A program made the translations under genes and the position numbers. A DNA stretch of 64,000 bases. It comes from Chaetorhynchus papuensis. Lineage: Eukaryota; Chordata; Aves; Passeriformes; Rhipiduridae. The DNA lies in contig VWYX01000361.1 in assembly GCA_013396525.1 (NCBI GenBank), positions 509,395 through 573,394 on the forward strand, given 5' to 3'. Numbering within the stretch: position 1 is the first letter of the stretch; each line of letters opens with the position of its first letter. The notes under the pieces were generated by a model. That model was given only the letters and a program-made list of their open reading frames with translations. It was not told where the DNA came from and did no database searches. This document shows positions 41,301 to 50,716 of the stretch, one piece after another.

Positions 41301-43013
41301 ACCTGTCCTGGCCCACTCGTGTCTGCTTGTAGCAAACACAGCATGTTTATGTGCCTGTGCTCATCCCAGTGACACTGCAAATACTTTTGCCTGCAGTTCC
41401 TTGTTCCCCTCAGGTCTCAGATTGATTCATCAGACAGCAATGGTCACTATGAATTTCTTTAAAATAGTTAACTTCCAGAGGCCTCTTTTTCATTACCTAC
41501 AATAAGGAGTTTCAAATGGTGTGTAGGTGTGTGATCCGGTTCTGCTGCAAACATTTCCCGAGATGAATATAGCTGAATACACTAAATATTTTGATGTTGC
41601 AGCTGGGAATTCATCCAATCTGAAGACTTTGTATTGGATTCACTATTTATATTTTTTGTAGCAATGTCACCTGAAAAATGTTAAAGACGATTTTTAGATG
41701 GGAAGTCAGGTGTTTCCCTCCAAGCTAATTAATTTTGCTGAGGCACTTGAAATTTATTCAGTGGTTTTCATACACCAACTTACATTTTCCTTTAAAGATT
41801 GCTCTTACAAACCCATAACCATTTCATTATAAAAATTATTCCCATGTAATAGAATGAGAATAAATCCAGCTTCCCACATATTGCCATTTACTCATCTTTT
41901 TCACTTGCTCTGCCTACTGAGAGTTTAGTAAAGGTCTTCCAACCAAGGTCAAAGCCCAAGACAGAAAACTTAAGAGAGTCTCTGAAAAGTTTCTAATTAT
42001 TTAGAAACAACAGGGTGGACATATAAAATGCTGATATTCTTGTTTACGGTGAAGACTCAATACAGAAATTAGAATTAAGCATTTTAAACCGGGAAATTAA
42101 GTTAAAAATATTACTGCATTAAGAATGCGTCTTATGAATTATGCCAGTCTCAAATATATCCTCATTGGATACAAACATTATTCCCACTGAAATATTAGGA
42201 TTTCCTCTTTTACTTCAGCATAAAACCTGGGGGTTTTTAGTGGCATGATTAGAAGGCAGAAATTCCTGAGCCGGTTTTGCTCACATACAACTGAATTCTG
42301 ATTTACCCATTTCTAAAATCAATAGTTTTATTAATCAAAGGTGAAGAAGTAAGCGTATGTCATGTGGAGGGTAATGACTTTAACTGAATAATGCTTTGGG
42401 GGATTTCAGTGTTTTTTGAGAAGTTGTGTGCAATTAATGAGAACTGGGTTAGGTCGCATCTCTAGACATCACTGACGTGACAAAGCACAGAGCACGACAA
42501 TCACCTGCATCTGGCATTGCATCATATTTCCTGTTTTGAGGCTCAGCTTGTGACTATTGATTACTTTATCAAACCTTAAATGCTCAGTCTGGTAAATTTC
42601 TTTGCTGGATATTTACCTGAGGTTTTTGATTTAACTCCTTCCGAGGTTTGGCAGGACAGTCACAGATACCTTGCAGATAAATTGGTCGTGGGGGGGTGCA
42701 GTTGTTTGTATTTAATTACATTTCTAAATTTAAGATGCTGTAATCCTGAATATTTTTAGGAACTTACTAGTGCAATGTCTTTCTGGTTTACATGCTTCAT
42801 CTTAACATTCTCTTTTTCTCTTTGTTTTGTTTTTTTCTCCCCTTTTTTCCTGGACGTAGATACAGCCTCACTGTTTGGACAGGAAAGGAAGACCAGTATT
42901 CTGTAGAAGACTTGCTTTTCATCCGAGAAAACTTTGATAAAAGTAGGGTTTATTATGACGTTTTTGAGCCACAAAATTCTGAATTCAAAAAAGCCATTGG
43001 AATAGAATGCTAA
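35290..43013 (+). CDS. FAM151B: FAM151B (menorin / PLC-like phosphodiesterase family)
   Basis: Six exons with consistent phases give 266 residues; human FAM151B is about 276. Conserved blocks in order are WPVDHFL (N-terminus), HMVEADVLL, ILAHPPDTDSDITLQEW, NKGIKLDF, PVWLNGDVLPGP, LSLGWTTGC, PVTFAVRAALV, YSLTVWTGKEDQYSVEDLLF and FEPQNSEFKKAIGI. The E/D in the first strand, the H in the AHPP motif and the K-D pair fit the PLC-like TIM-barrel fold of the FAM151/menorin family. No signal peptide is seen, as in FAM151B and unlike FAM151A. Loss of mouse Fam151b causes photoreceptor degeneration (established knowledge); its substrate is unknown to me. Exons 1-5 are very GC-rich and exon 6 is AT-rich. 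Exons 4 and 5 both have their donor regions duplicated into the intron (see findings). It lies tail to tail with ANKRD34B, as in human. Confidence 0.95.
35419..35544 (+). CDS. FAM151B: FAM151B exon 2 (residues 7-48)
   Basis: Acceptor tgtccccgcag and donor GTGAGT. It encodes GWSEWPVDHFLRTGHIAARD and on to FHAANSRARAAEAAR, matching the family's WYHAAN segment. Confidence 0.92.
35566..35651. repeat. polypyrimidine microsatellite (ttcctc / ttcccc)n
   Basis: About 85 nearly uninterrupted pyrimidines on the + strand, in 6- and 12-base TTCCTC/TTCCCC units. It begins 21 bases after the exon-2 donor of FAM151B. Confidence 0.92.
35658..35835 (-). mobile_element. CR1 LINE fragment, - orientation, in FAM151B intron 2
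   Basis: Ccttccagggatggggcctc, ctgagcctcccctggcccag, aggccgttccctctcctcct and gtccctgttccctgggagca are CR1 reverse-complement landmarks. It directly abuts the pyrimidine tract. Confidence 0.8.
36525..36681 (+). CDS. FAM151B: FAM151B exon 3 (residues 49-100)
   Basis: Acceptor tccatccccag and donor GTATCT. It encodes DVHMVEADVLLRGGSGEPIL, AHPPDTDSDITLQEWLAEMA and NKGIKLDFK, the probable active-site strands. Confidence 0.94.
36682..39085 (+). other. FAM151B: FAM151B intron 3
   Basis: This 2.4 kb intron has a T/G-rich low-complexity run at about 37890-37990 and no supported exon. Confidence 0.6.
39086..39294 (+). CDS. FAM151B: FAM151B exon 4 (residues 101-170)
   Basis: Acceptor tcccggcacag and donor GTAAGG. 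It encodes LGAVGPSLELLGQLGQPLDR, PVWLNGDVLPGPRGSR and LSLGWTTGCHRGQ. A 21-bp segment of the GWTTGC-coding end is repeated 36 bp downstream in the intron. Confidence 0.93.
39263..39319 (+). repeat. 21-bp direct repeat across the FAM151B exon-4 donor
   Basis: Identical 21-bp copies at 39263-39283 (exon) and 39299-39319 (intron) share gggctggaccacgggctgcc. They are offset by 36 bp, exactly 12 codons, with the splice donor between them. Confidence 0.92.
39295..40811 (+). other. FAM151B: FAM151B intron 4 with assembly gap
   Basis: This intron of about 1.5 kb contains 60 unknown bases (40421-40480). Apart from the exon-end duplication at its start it is AT-rich and unremarkable. Confidence 0.6.
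40421..40480. other. assembly gap (60 N)
   Basis: Sixty unresolved bases in FAM151B intron 4. Confidence 1.
40812..40947 (+). CDS. FAM151B: FAM151B exon 5 (residues 171-215)
   Basis: Acceptor tctgtcccca-g and donor GTCAGT at 40948. It encodes GYEWPMVHEMSQLCQPLSQP, VTFAVRAALVPGSVPQLQWL and MQQCH. The exon end and donor are tandemly repeated downstream. I chose this first donor because it alone gives the family's uninterrupted junction to RYSLTVWTG. Confidence 0.92.
40930..41290 (+). repeat. tandem array of FAM151B exon-5 end plus splice donor
   Basis: The unit carries gaggctgtgccagcagtgcc and then acag/gtcagtgctgccacatcc followed by ccccacag. GTCAGT donor-like hexamers lie at 40948, 41007, 41075, 41091, 41149 and 41217, with more degenerate copies to about 41250. 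The first unit is the real end of exon 5; the first period is 59 bp and later units vary through a short gccagcagt sub-repeat. Confidence 0.9.
40948..42859 (+). other. FAM151B: FAM151B intron 5
   Basis: This 1.9 kb intron begins with the donor-containing tandem array. The rest is AT-rich without recognised elements. Confidence 0.6.
42860..43013 (+). CDS. FAM151B: FAM151B exon 6 with stop (residues 216-266)
   Basis: Acceptor cctggacgtag. It encodes RYSLTVWTGKEDQYSVEDLL and on to FEPQNSEFKKAIGIEC, stop TAA 43011-43013. The C-terminus matches the family. Confidence 0.95.
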
Positions 43014-44900
43014 ATGCAAAGCAGGCAGTGCCTGACCTTATCATGCTTCCTATTGTAAACCCCTTTATATGTAAGGATTTCTTGTTCAGAGAGATGCATT
43101 TTCCTTGCCAGAAGGACCGTATTGAGCACACCTGTGGTTATTGGAGGAGGTTTTGTTCGGCACTGCACAGAGAGGCTTCTCAAATAGAAAGGTAGTGCCT
43201 TCCTCATTGTTCCCTGCTTGCTGTGTGGGATCTGTGGTGCCACACGCTCCAGGAGGGACAATGGCTGTTTGTGCTGTGCTGGCACCGCTCAGCTGCTCTG
43301 CCCCACGGTCCCTGGGCTGGGTTCACTGTGTCCAATGGTCCCTGGCCCCTGGTCACTGTGCCCAGGCGGTGTCGCAGCCAGGCCATGGCTGGTGTGTGGG
43401 GACAGCCCACACGGTGCCAAGGGCTGGGAGGTGGCAGCAGTGGCCCTGCCAGTCCCCAGGGCACAGGGCTGGCTCTAGGGCTGGGCTCCAGGGCTGGCAG
43501 GGGTCACTCCCTGGCTCCGGGGGCCTGGGTGCCCACGGGGCTCCCTCGGTGACCGCGGCTCTGCTCTGCCCCGTCGGGGCCTGGGCGCCCCAGCTGCTCC
43601 CAGAATTTTCTCAGAAATTTCCAAAAGTGGAAATTTCCCCCGATAAAAGCTAAAACCCTGCTAACCACCTGCAGGAAGAGCCTGACCTGGTTCATTTAAA
43701 CCATTTACTGCCTCTTGGGCTGCTGCAATTCCCCAAAATTCACACAGACCGAGACACCAGCTCTGTGGGATTGGCTTCTGCCAAACACCACAAACGATAC
43801 CAGAAAAACCAAAGGTTTCTTCCACAATCAGAGGAGACATTTTAGCTTCTGAATAAAAGCTGATGCCCTGAGAAACATTATTCTGTCAACTTCTTGTACT
43901 CCTTTTCCCATTCCTCTCACATGGTTCCTGTGAAAATTTTGTTACCTCAGGTATTGCACACAAATTTTACACGCTGTTAGTACTAAAGTAGAGAAATGTT
44001 TGGTTCTTACATGGCATTGCTACAGCTGGGATAGAAAAAGTAGTTACATTTCTTAATACTAAATCTTGAAATAGGGTGATTTCACATTAAAATTCAAGAC
44101 TCCCTGTTGTTACCTACCTACAACCCCTCTGAGAGATTTGTCTAATAATTGTTTTATGTTTTTGAGGGGTAGAGCTTTTCTCAATTTGGTCATCTACTGA
44201 GATGTGCTTGGCTACAATTAGGAAATATTTTTCTGCATTAGGAAGAAAACTACCTGATTATTTGGGATAGCTAAACAGAGTACTTGATTTAACTTGCAGC
44301 AGCAGGCCAAGTGACTGGCAGTAACCACGAAAGGGTCAGGTTAGGCTATGTGATTTCCATAGTGAGTTTGGAGAAATGATATATTTTGTAGTTATGGTTT
44401 GTTGCAGGCAGTTGCATCATTGATGTACAGGATTTCACCTCTCAATGGTAAGGCCGTTTTGGGACCACAGGTACACAGTTTGTGTTACTTAGAAATCTTC
44501 CCACTGACCAGTTCCCACCTGAAGTACTGGGATTTGTTAAAACTCATTAAACTATTAAGTACAAAACATCAGCAATTGCCAGAAATGTTTTCAAGGAAGA
44601 AGTATATCTGAGCAATATCTGTGGTTGTCGGTAAACAGGGATAACCAGATAAAATTAACAGAAGACATCATCTGGGTTACCAGGATGTGGCTATGTGGTG
44701 AATTTGATTAATCTGTATGGATTAACCTATATATATGAATTTCTGTATGTAATTTTTACCTATGGGTCTTTGCTAGTCCCCTGTGAAGTTGTTTATGTCA
44801 GTCTAATGTGACTTGCACATAAATAAATTAATTTGATTTTGTTTCTCTGTATTTATTCAAATGCTTTCCTAAAATAAAACGTGTTACTGTGGGGCTGGCA
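43014..44900 (+). other. FAM151B: FAM151B 3' UTR and downstream sequence
   Basis: It includes a GC-rich block (43210-43600) without a recognisable gene. AATAAA signals occur at 43852-43857 and 44874-44879. The mRNA end is not determined. Confidence 0.45.
43852..43857 (+). terminator. FAM151B: candidate poly(A) signal of FAM151B
   Basis: Canonical AATAAA 0.84 kb after the stop codon. A second one at 44874 is an alternative. Confidence 0.4.
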
Positions 44901-47900
44901 GTGAGACAGTGAAGGAGAGATGAAGTCAGGTATTTGTTCTGATGGGAACAGCAGGTCTGTGTTGTTCCAGCTGTAGCTGTCTTTTATTTTAGCGTTTTTT
45001 TCTTTTACCTTTTTTCAGGGATCTGTCACTTGTACTATAAAAACATTTGTAATTTACTGCAGTTTCAAGCCTTGTGGCTTGAAACTGTGAATTTCTCTGT
45101 GCATTTGAAGGATCTTAGTAAATAGATAACAGGGTACAGAAGAAAGTTGTCATTTTCTCCTGCCATGACAGGGAAGCATCCTGGTGGGAGCAAAGCATTA
45201 GACATTTGCCAACGTTTCTCTTGTTTAAATGTGCTCTGCAATTAAAGAAAATGCCCCCAAAGACACATTTTTCAGACATGGTTCTCCGTCTGATGTTCTG
45301 CCCTTCTCCATCTTTAGCATTCATTCAAACTGATGCATTTTTTAACCTGCTGACTGAAATAAAAATCAACAAACCGAGTAATTTTTTCAATTCATACCTT
45401 CAAGTTAAATATGGAATTATGCTGAGAGTCTTTATAACTCATTTAATAACTTGCTGGTTTAAATGGCCCCATCCTTATCTTTAAGGAAAAAATAGAAAAA
45501 TTAGAGTGTTGGGAATTAAAAGTATTTGGATTGGTTTGTTTTAGAAGGGTTAGGGAGAGCCTGTTGGAGTACATGAATTGTACCCTACGTTATGTCCAAG
45601 AAAGAGGGGGGCTTTTCCACAGATTCCAGTGTTCCTCTGAAATTTCTTGATTAAAAATGTCTTTCAACTTTCAGACTATTTCTTTTAATAAGGGTAAAAG
45701 TACTAATGTAATAAGAGGCATTAGAGTAAGAGGAAGTGTTTGGACAATTGTTTAAAGAAAGATTTATTGATCCATAATCTTGTATTAAATAGAGACCTTT
45801 TTCTAGCACAAAATATTTAATTTCTTGAAATTTTAATTGAAAACCAGTTTTGGTTTCAATTTGTTGTTGTACTGTGATGCTCCCAGTCACATATTTTTCA
45901 GTTTGTTCATTTTTTTGTTGCAGGAATATCTGTTTGCTTCCAGTAAAATTCAAAGTATTGTAATCTACTGTCTTCTGAAGTTTGAACTTACATATTTTTG
46001 GGGTAGTTCCATGTTGATTTTTAATATCCTGATGCTTTGGCTTAATTTCATTGAATTGTCTTGAAATACTGCTTTTACAGGTTTTTTGGCCTAATTCCCT
46101 TGACTTGATTGCCTCGAATTTTCCAGTGATCCTTCTGTCCTTGTTGGTTCCCCTGCCTGGTCGTGTTTTCTCTCCTCGTAGAGAGAAGCAGTCCCATGCA
46201 CAGGTTCATACCCTCAGCAGGGATCTGCCCAAGCAGCCTTGGTTGTGTTTTTAAAAGGTGTTCCCACTAATGTGTTCTTAAAATGTATGTACAGGTCAGG
46301 TTTGTACTTTAAAGCAGACTGCTTTGTGAGAAAGCAGGTTGCAACTCACTCCGTCTGTGAAACGCAACAGGAAAGTGCTCAAAATTGCTGATGCTTTTGG
46401 GGAAAAAATACAGGAATTTACTGCAGTTCCTCAGCATGCTTCTCTGTCTGGATTTCAGGAACCTGGGAGTCAGTAGCTCTGTGTACATTTCTAGAAATCA
46501 TCTCTGGTGTTCAGAGTACGATTTCAGCACCATTTTTAGATAGCTGGACATAAGTTTTGGGACAAAACCACTGGATGAACATGAGATCCGCAGCTGCCTG
46601 CGTCAGCAGTCCAGGAAATGCCTGGCTCAGGTAACAGGTGCTGCTGAGAAACAGGAATTTTGCATATATTTATATGTATCTATTATGTTGGGGGGCTTTT
46701 ATAAAAAAGGTCAACTTGTGTACAGGAGTAGAAGACTTGTCTTTCAAAGAGGATTAATAGCTGGGTCCTTTATGGGAATATTTAGTGATGACAATTGGAA
46801 TTTTATCCCTTTGAGAAAACCCCCTTGAGCTTTCTTAAGGTGTTTCCTTATGAAACCTGGTCTCCTTGAAGGTACTGCAGTGCCAGGAATGCTTTAGGGT
46901 GAAAACGTAAAAATCTTTATTTATAAATCCCTTGTTTTAGTTGGAAAATGAATTAGTTGTGCTGTATATCAGATGCAGAATGATAAAGGTCTTACTTGGG
47001 ATTGATGAGGGAAAAAAGGAAATTTAATGACTGTTTAGTTTACTATTTTTCTTGTGTAGCTGCATCAAATTATGGCAATATTCTTTTGGAAGTGCTGTGT
47101 AATTGTAAAAGACAAAGATCAAAACAAAGCAATTACTCCTTAAAAGCAAAGCCAAATTAAATGTGCAGGGAAAGGTATTTTGAAAACTGTATTCTGAACA
47201 TTGCACCTTAAACATAACCTTGAAAACTCTGGTTTATGACGTTTTTGTGTAGTGACTTGCTGCTCTTATACCTCTTAAACCAAAATAATGGGAGTTCTTA
47301 TATAATCACCGCTTTCCGTGAAGCCACCACTATTGTTTTGAAGTTACTTCCATGGTATGGTCTCACAGCATTTTGCAGAGAAAATGAAGACTAGGGGTAA
47401 AACCCAAGAAAAACCCAAATTGTTTTTCACCTTTCCAAACTAACCAGGTAGGTTTGAAGTCCTTTGTGCCACGGGCTGTGTGTGGCTGTCGCTGGTGCCA
47501 GTGGGGTGTCACTCAGCCCAGCTCCACTGCCACTGTGTCCCTGCAGTGCCCGGGGCTCTGGGCCTGGGGTCCCTGTGCACAGGAGCTGCCTCCTTTTGCT
47601 CGGGGAGCTGTGGCCCCAGCCCGGGGAAGCTCCAGCCTGTGGTGCTTCCTGTGTCAGGAGCCACCAAGGACACCTGGAAGGTCTTGGTTGTAGCCCAGGT
47701 GTCTCGGGAAGGGAGGGGTGGAACATCAGAGATTCGGGTCGGGGTGATTTTCTCTGCTGAAAAGAACATTGGGGTGGCTGGGAAATGTCATGGATTAGGG
47801 CTTCAAAGATAACACAAGTGCATCTCTGCTCCACGAGTGGAACCACAGGAAGCTTCTGGCAGGTGGAAAGAGCCTCTCTCGCACCGTACTTTGGACAAAT

Positions 47901-48060
47901 TTAGCTGTATTGGATGAAATCGAAGTAACTGTTCCCATTTTCTTGTACAGAGGCAGCCTGAGAAACACTTCTGAGTGAGTACCTTTTGCAGTGACTCATC
48001 ATTTCCTGAGTAGTGAATAAAAGCATGTGATTATTTCCATGTTCCCTCTGAGGGGGAAAA
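44900..48060. other. intergenic sequence between convergent genes
   Basis: About 3.2 kb, mostly AT-rich, with the short hairpin at 45060-45087 and a GC-rich patch at 47450-47760. I see no gene with support here. Confidence 0.5.
45060..45087. repeat. perfect 12-bp inverted repeat with TTGT loop
   Basis: The arms CAGTTTCAAGCC and GGCTTGAAACTG are exact reverse complements around a 4-base loop. It lies between the convergent genes FAM151B and ANKRD34B. Confidence 0.85.
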
Positions 48061-48068
48061 AATAACTT

Positions 48069-48079
48069 TTATTTATTCA
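48069..48079 (-). terminator. ANKRD34B: possible poly(A) signal of ANKRD34B
   Basis: Overlapping AATAAA hexamers on the - strand (ttttatttatt on +), about 2.6 kb after the ANKRD34B stop. I see no canonical signal nearer the gene. Position alone suggests it. Confidence 0.3.
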
Positions 48080-48724
48080 GCATAACAACAGCAAGAGAAC
48101 ACCTTTTCTTTTGCAGATCACTTGTAACAGTAACACAAACAATAATACTAACACTTCACTCTACTTTGCATCACAGTTAATCACAAAATACTGGTAACAC
48201 TACCGAAAAACTTCCCCTTTTAAGACACTTGCCACTTCCCTCCATTGTCTGAGCATTCGTAGAAAAATTATGTTTTAATTTAAGGGAGCCATAGTCCCAT
48301 ATACATAAATAATTTAAAAATCAAAACAGCATAAATTGGGCTTTTTACCCTAAGCAAAGATACCCGTTACCTGATGATAGTCAATTTCTTCTACAAAAGA
48401 ATTTGTAATTTTTTTAAAGGTCTGTTTTCCCCTTCAAATACTTAACTTCATTATGAGATGAAGAGATGAGGATTTGCCAATTCCTTCTATAATCTCATGA
48501 AACCATTTGGAAAGTGTATTGTATGTAGAGACTAATTTGTACTCAGTTAATACTGACATATGTTGTTCCCCATAATTTCTGTATCATGAAAATGTATCCA
48601 CCTAATCCTTGTTTGTACCTGGTGTGCACAGGGGCAGATCCAGGAAAACCTCCTGAAGGAAAAGGCAGAACCTGAATGGAAACAAATACTCCCAAAAAGT
48701 TATTTACAGGGAGTACATGTTTAT

Positions 48725-48907
48725 AATCCCCATAAAATGGTTTAATGTATAGAATCCCCATTAAATTGTTTTATGGTGATGATCCCCATCAAATATTCGT
48801 ATGTTTGTGATCCCCATCAAATTGTTTTATGTCTCCTATCCTCTTTAAATTGGTGTATATTTAAGATCCCCTGTCCACTGCTTTATGCTTAAGATCCCCG
48901 TTAAACA
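48725..48907. repeat. degenerate 28-29 bp minisatellite
   Basis: About six to seven units begin with atccccatcaaa or variants and continue ttgttttatgtt. Examples start near 48725, 48754, 48783, 48811, 48839, 48867 and 48895. Copies are 70-90 percent alike by eye. Confidence 0.8.
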
Positions 48908-49395
48908 TCTCCTACTAAGTGCAAAGCTAAATAACATTACAGGCTTCTGTTAGGCAATATCAGATTTGGTGAACTCTGACTGAAGCTGCAACAAGACAGG
49001 TCATACCCACTGAGTATTCTCAGGAAAAATATACCTAATGTCAGTATACTGGAATTCACATTACACAGACACAATTTCAATACAACTAATTTCTGTAAAT
49101 TACAACAAAACAGAACACGTTCACTTTTTCTCAATATTTAGAAGATGAGCTCTAAAATGCTAAATGCAATACCAGAAACCCAGCATCTATGGGATGCACA
49201 CAAAGACAAGGGAGATACTTGGAATCACAAAACACTAAAGGAAAGGAAAGAAATATTTTTAGATAGAGTTACATGAAGATACGCAGTAGCTTGGAGGCTG
49301 CAGAGGACTGCTTTCTGCTTGTGGGAAACTCAGTCCTCTGTTTCAAATTAGGCAAAATGTGGGTTTCCATCTCCCAGGTGAGTTTCATAGTTAGA

Positions 49396-49600
49396 CTCAC
49401 AGAATCACAGAATGGTTTGGGTTGGAAACCATCTCAAATAAAAGCCTATCTCATTCCAACCCCCCTGCCGTGGGCAGGGACATCTTCCACCAGACCTGGT
49501 GGCTCCAAGCCCCATCCAACCTGACCTGGGACACTCCCAGGGATGGGGCAGCCACAGTTTCTCTGGGAAAACTGTGCCAGTGCCTCAACTTCCCTTAAGT
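49396..49600 (-). mobile_element. CR1 LINE 3' end, - orientation
   Basis: Ctcacagaatcacagaatgg, tttgggttggaaaccatctc, cccctgccgtgggcagggac and cccagggatggggcagccac are CR1 reverse-complement landmarks. Confidence 0.92.
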
Positions 49601-49663
49601 TGTTGGGTTATCTTCTTTAGGTCTGTCTGAGCAGGAGGACAGAGCTCTTCCCTGCTCCTAAGT

Positions 49664-49681
49664 GTGTGTGTGTGTGTGTGA
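49664..49681. repeat. (TG)n microsatellite
   Basis: Uninterrupted tg dinucleotides, about nine units. Confidence 0.9.
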
Positions 49682-50168
49682 AGTGCCCCCGCTCATGGGG
49701 ACCGCATCTGGGTGTGTCCCAGCGTCCGCACCCTGCTGAAAAGGGCTGTGACTGGGGGCAAATTGCTCCAGCCTGACATGGAGATCTCTTCCTGGGGGTC
49801 TGCAGAACTGCAGAAATTAACAGACCCCGGCTCAGGTCCAGGCTGTGCCTCCCCCGCCCTCCCTGTTGTGAAGGGAGCGGATGCAGAGGCTGTGCTGGGG
49901 CAGCCCGGGGTGGCTGCAGTGCCCGCTGGGCAGCGCGAGCAGAGCAGCGTTGGTCTGTGGCGCACCCAGGGCTCGCCCTGCTGGGCTCCCGACAGCGCTG
50001 CCCGGCGTGGGGCGCTGGGCTGGCGAGCCCCCGTGCTGGGCACCACTGGCTCCCAGTGCCAGCCAGGCGTCTGGAGCACGCTCCCAGTCCTTAGCTGGAA
50101 TTCCGTGGGCAGCAGCACAGCTCTGCAGCGTGAGCGTCATCAGCACTGTAGTGTCTGCTCGCTTGCAG

Positions 50169-50354
50169 TGAAGCTGCTGAGGCCAGGAGACACTGCCTGT
50201 GTGCGCCTGCTGCTACCCGCCCCGCTGCACGATGATGCCTCGGGGCTTTCTGGATATATACAGCCTGGACAGCGTCAGTCTGGTGTCCAGCATCACAGTC
50301 CAATGTTTCACATTCCCCAATTCCACGTGCACCACCTCTCTGGGTGCAGAAAGG
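50169..50354 (+). other. possible exon of an unknown + strand transcript
   Basis: It is bounded by a reasonable acceptor (tgtctgctcgcttgcag) and donor (AGG|GTATGT), and is open in one frame inside a longer GC-rich open stretch that starts at 49712. No family is recognised. It would run antisense to the ANKRD34B 3' UTR. It may be chance. Confidence 0.15.
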
Positions 50355-50684
50355 GTATGTGTCTGGGGAAATCTAGGAGGGGTAGTATTTACAACCTACA
50401 ATGAGAACTGCAATGCCTAAGGGCCATTCTGGGGTCAGTCTGTCACAGGCAAGTTGAAAACTTTGCAAAAGCAGCAAAATATTCCTTAGTTTGCAAAGGC
50501 AACCTCCTTAGGTCTTTTCATTTAGTCTCTGTGCTATTCCACTCATCCTGAGGCAGACATTACTTTACATCACAGACCTGCTGTGTTTTGTGATACATAC
50601 CATTACAGTCAAGGACTGCAGTGAATATTTACATAAGATCCCCTTTGCTCTCCTGTCAAAGATTCAGTCACTGCTGAATCTATT

Positions 50685-50716
50685 CAGATTGTAATCTGCT
50701 CAGACTGTAATCTGCT
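50685..50716. repeat. 16-bp tandem duplication at the ANKRD34B stop codon
   Basis: The copies cagattgtaatctgct and cagactgtaatctgct are adjacent. The TGA (- strand 50702-50700) spans their boundary. Confidence 0.9.

Noticed and set aside
40681..41505. A 274-codon + strand open frame and two shorter ones
   Set aside because: They are read-through of the GC-rich exon 5 and its stop-free tandem repeat in other frames. Only the 40812-40947 part in the proper frame is coding.
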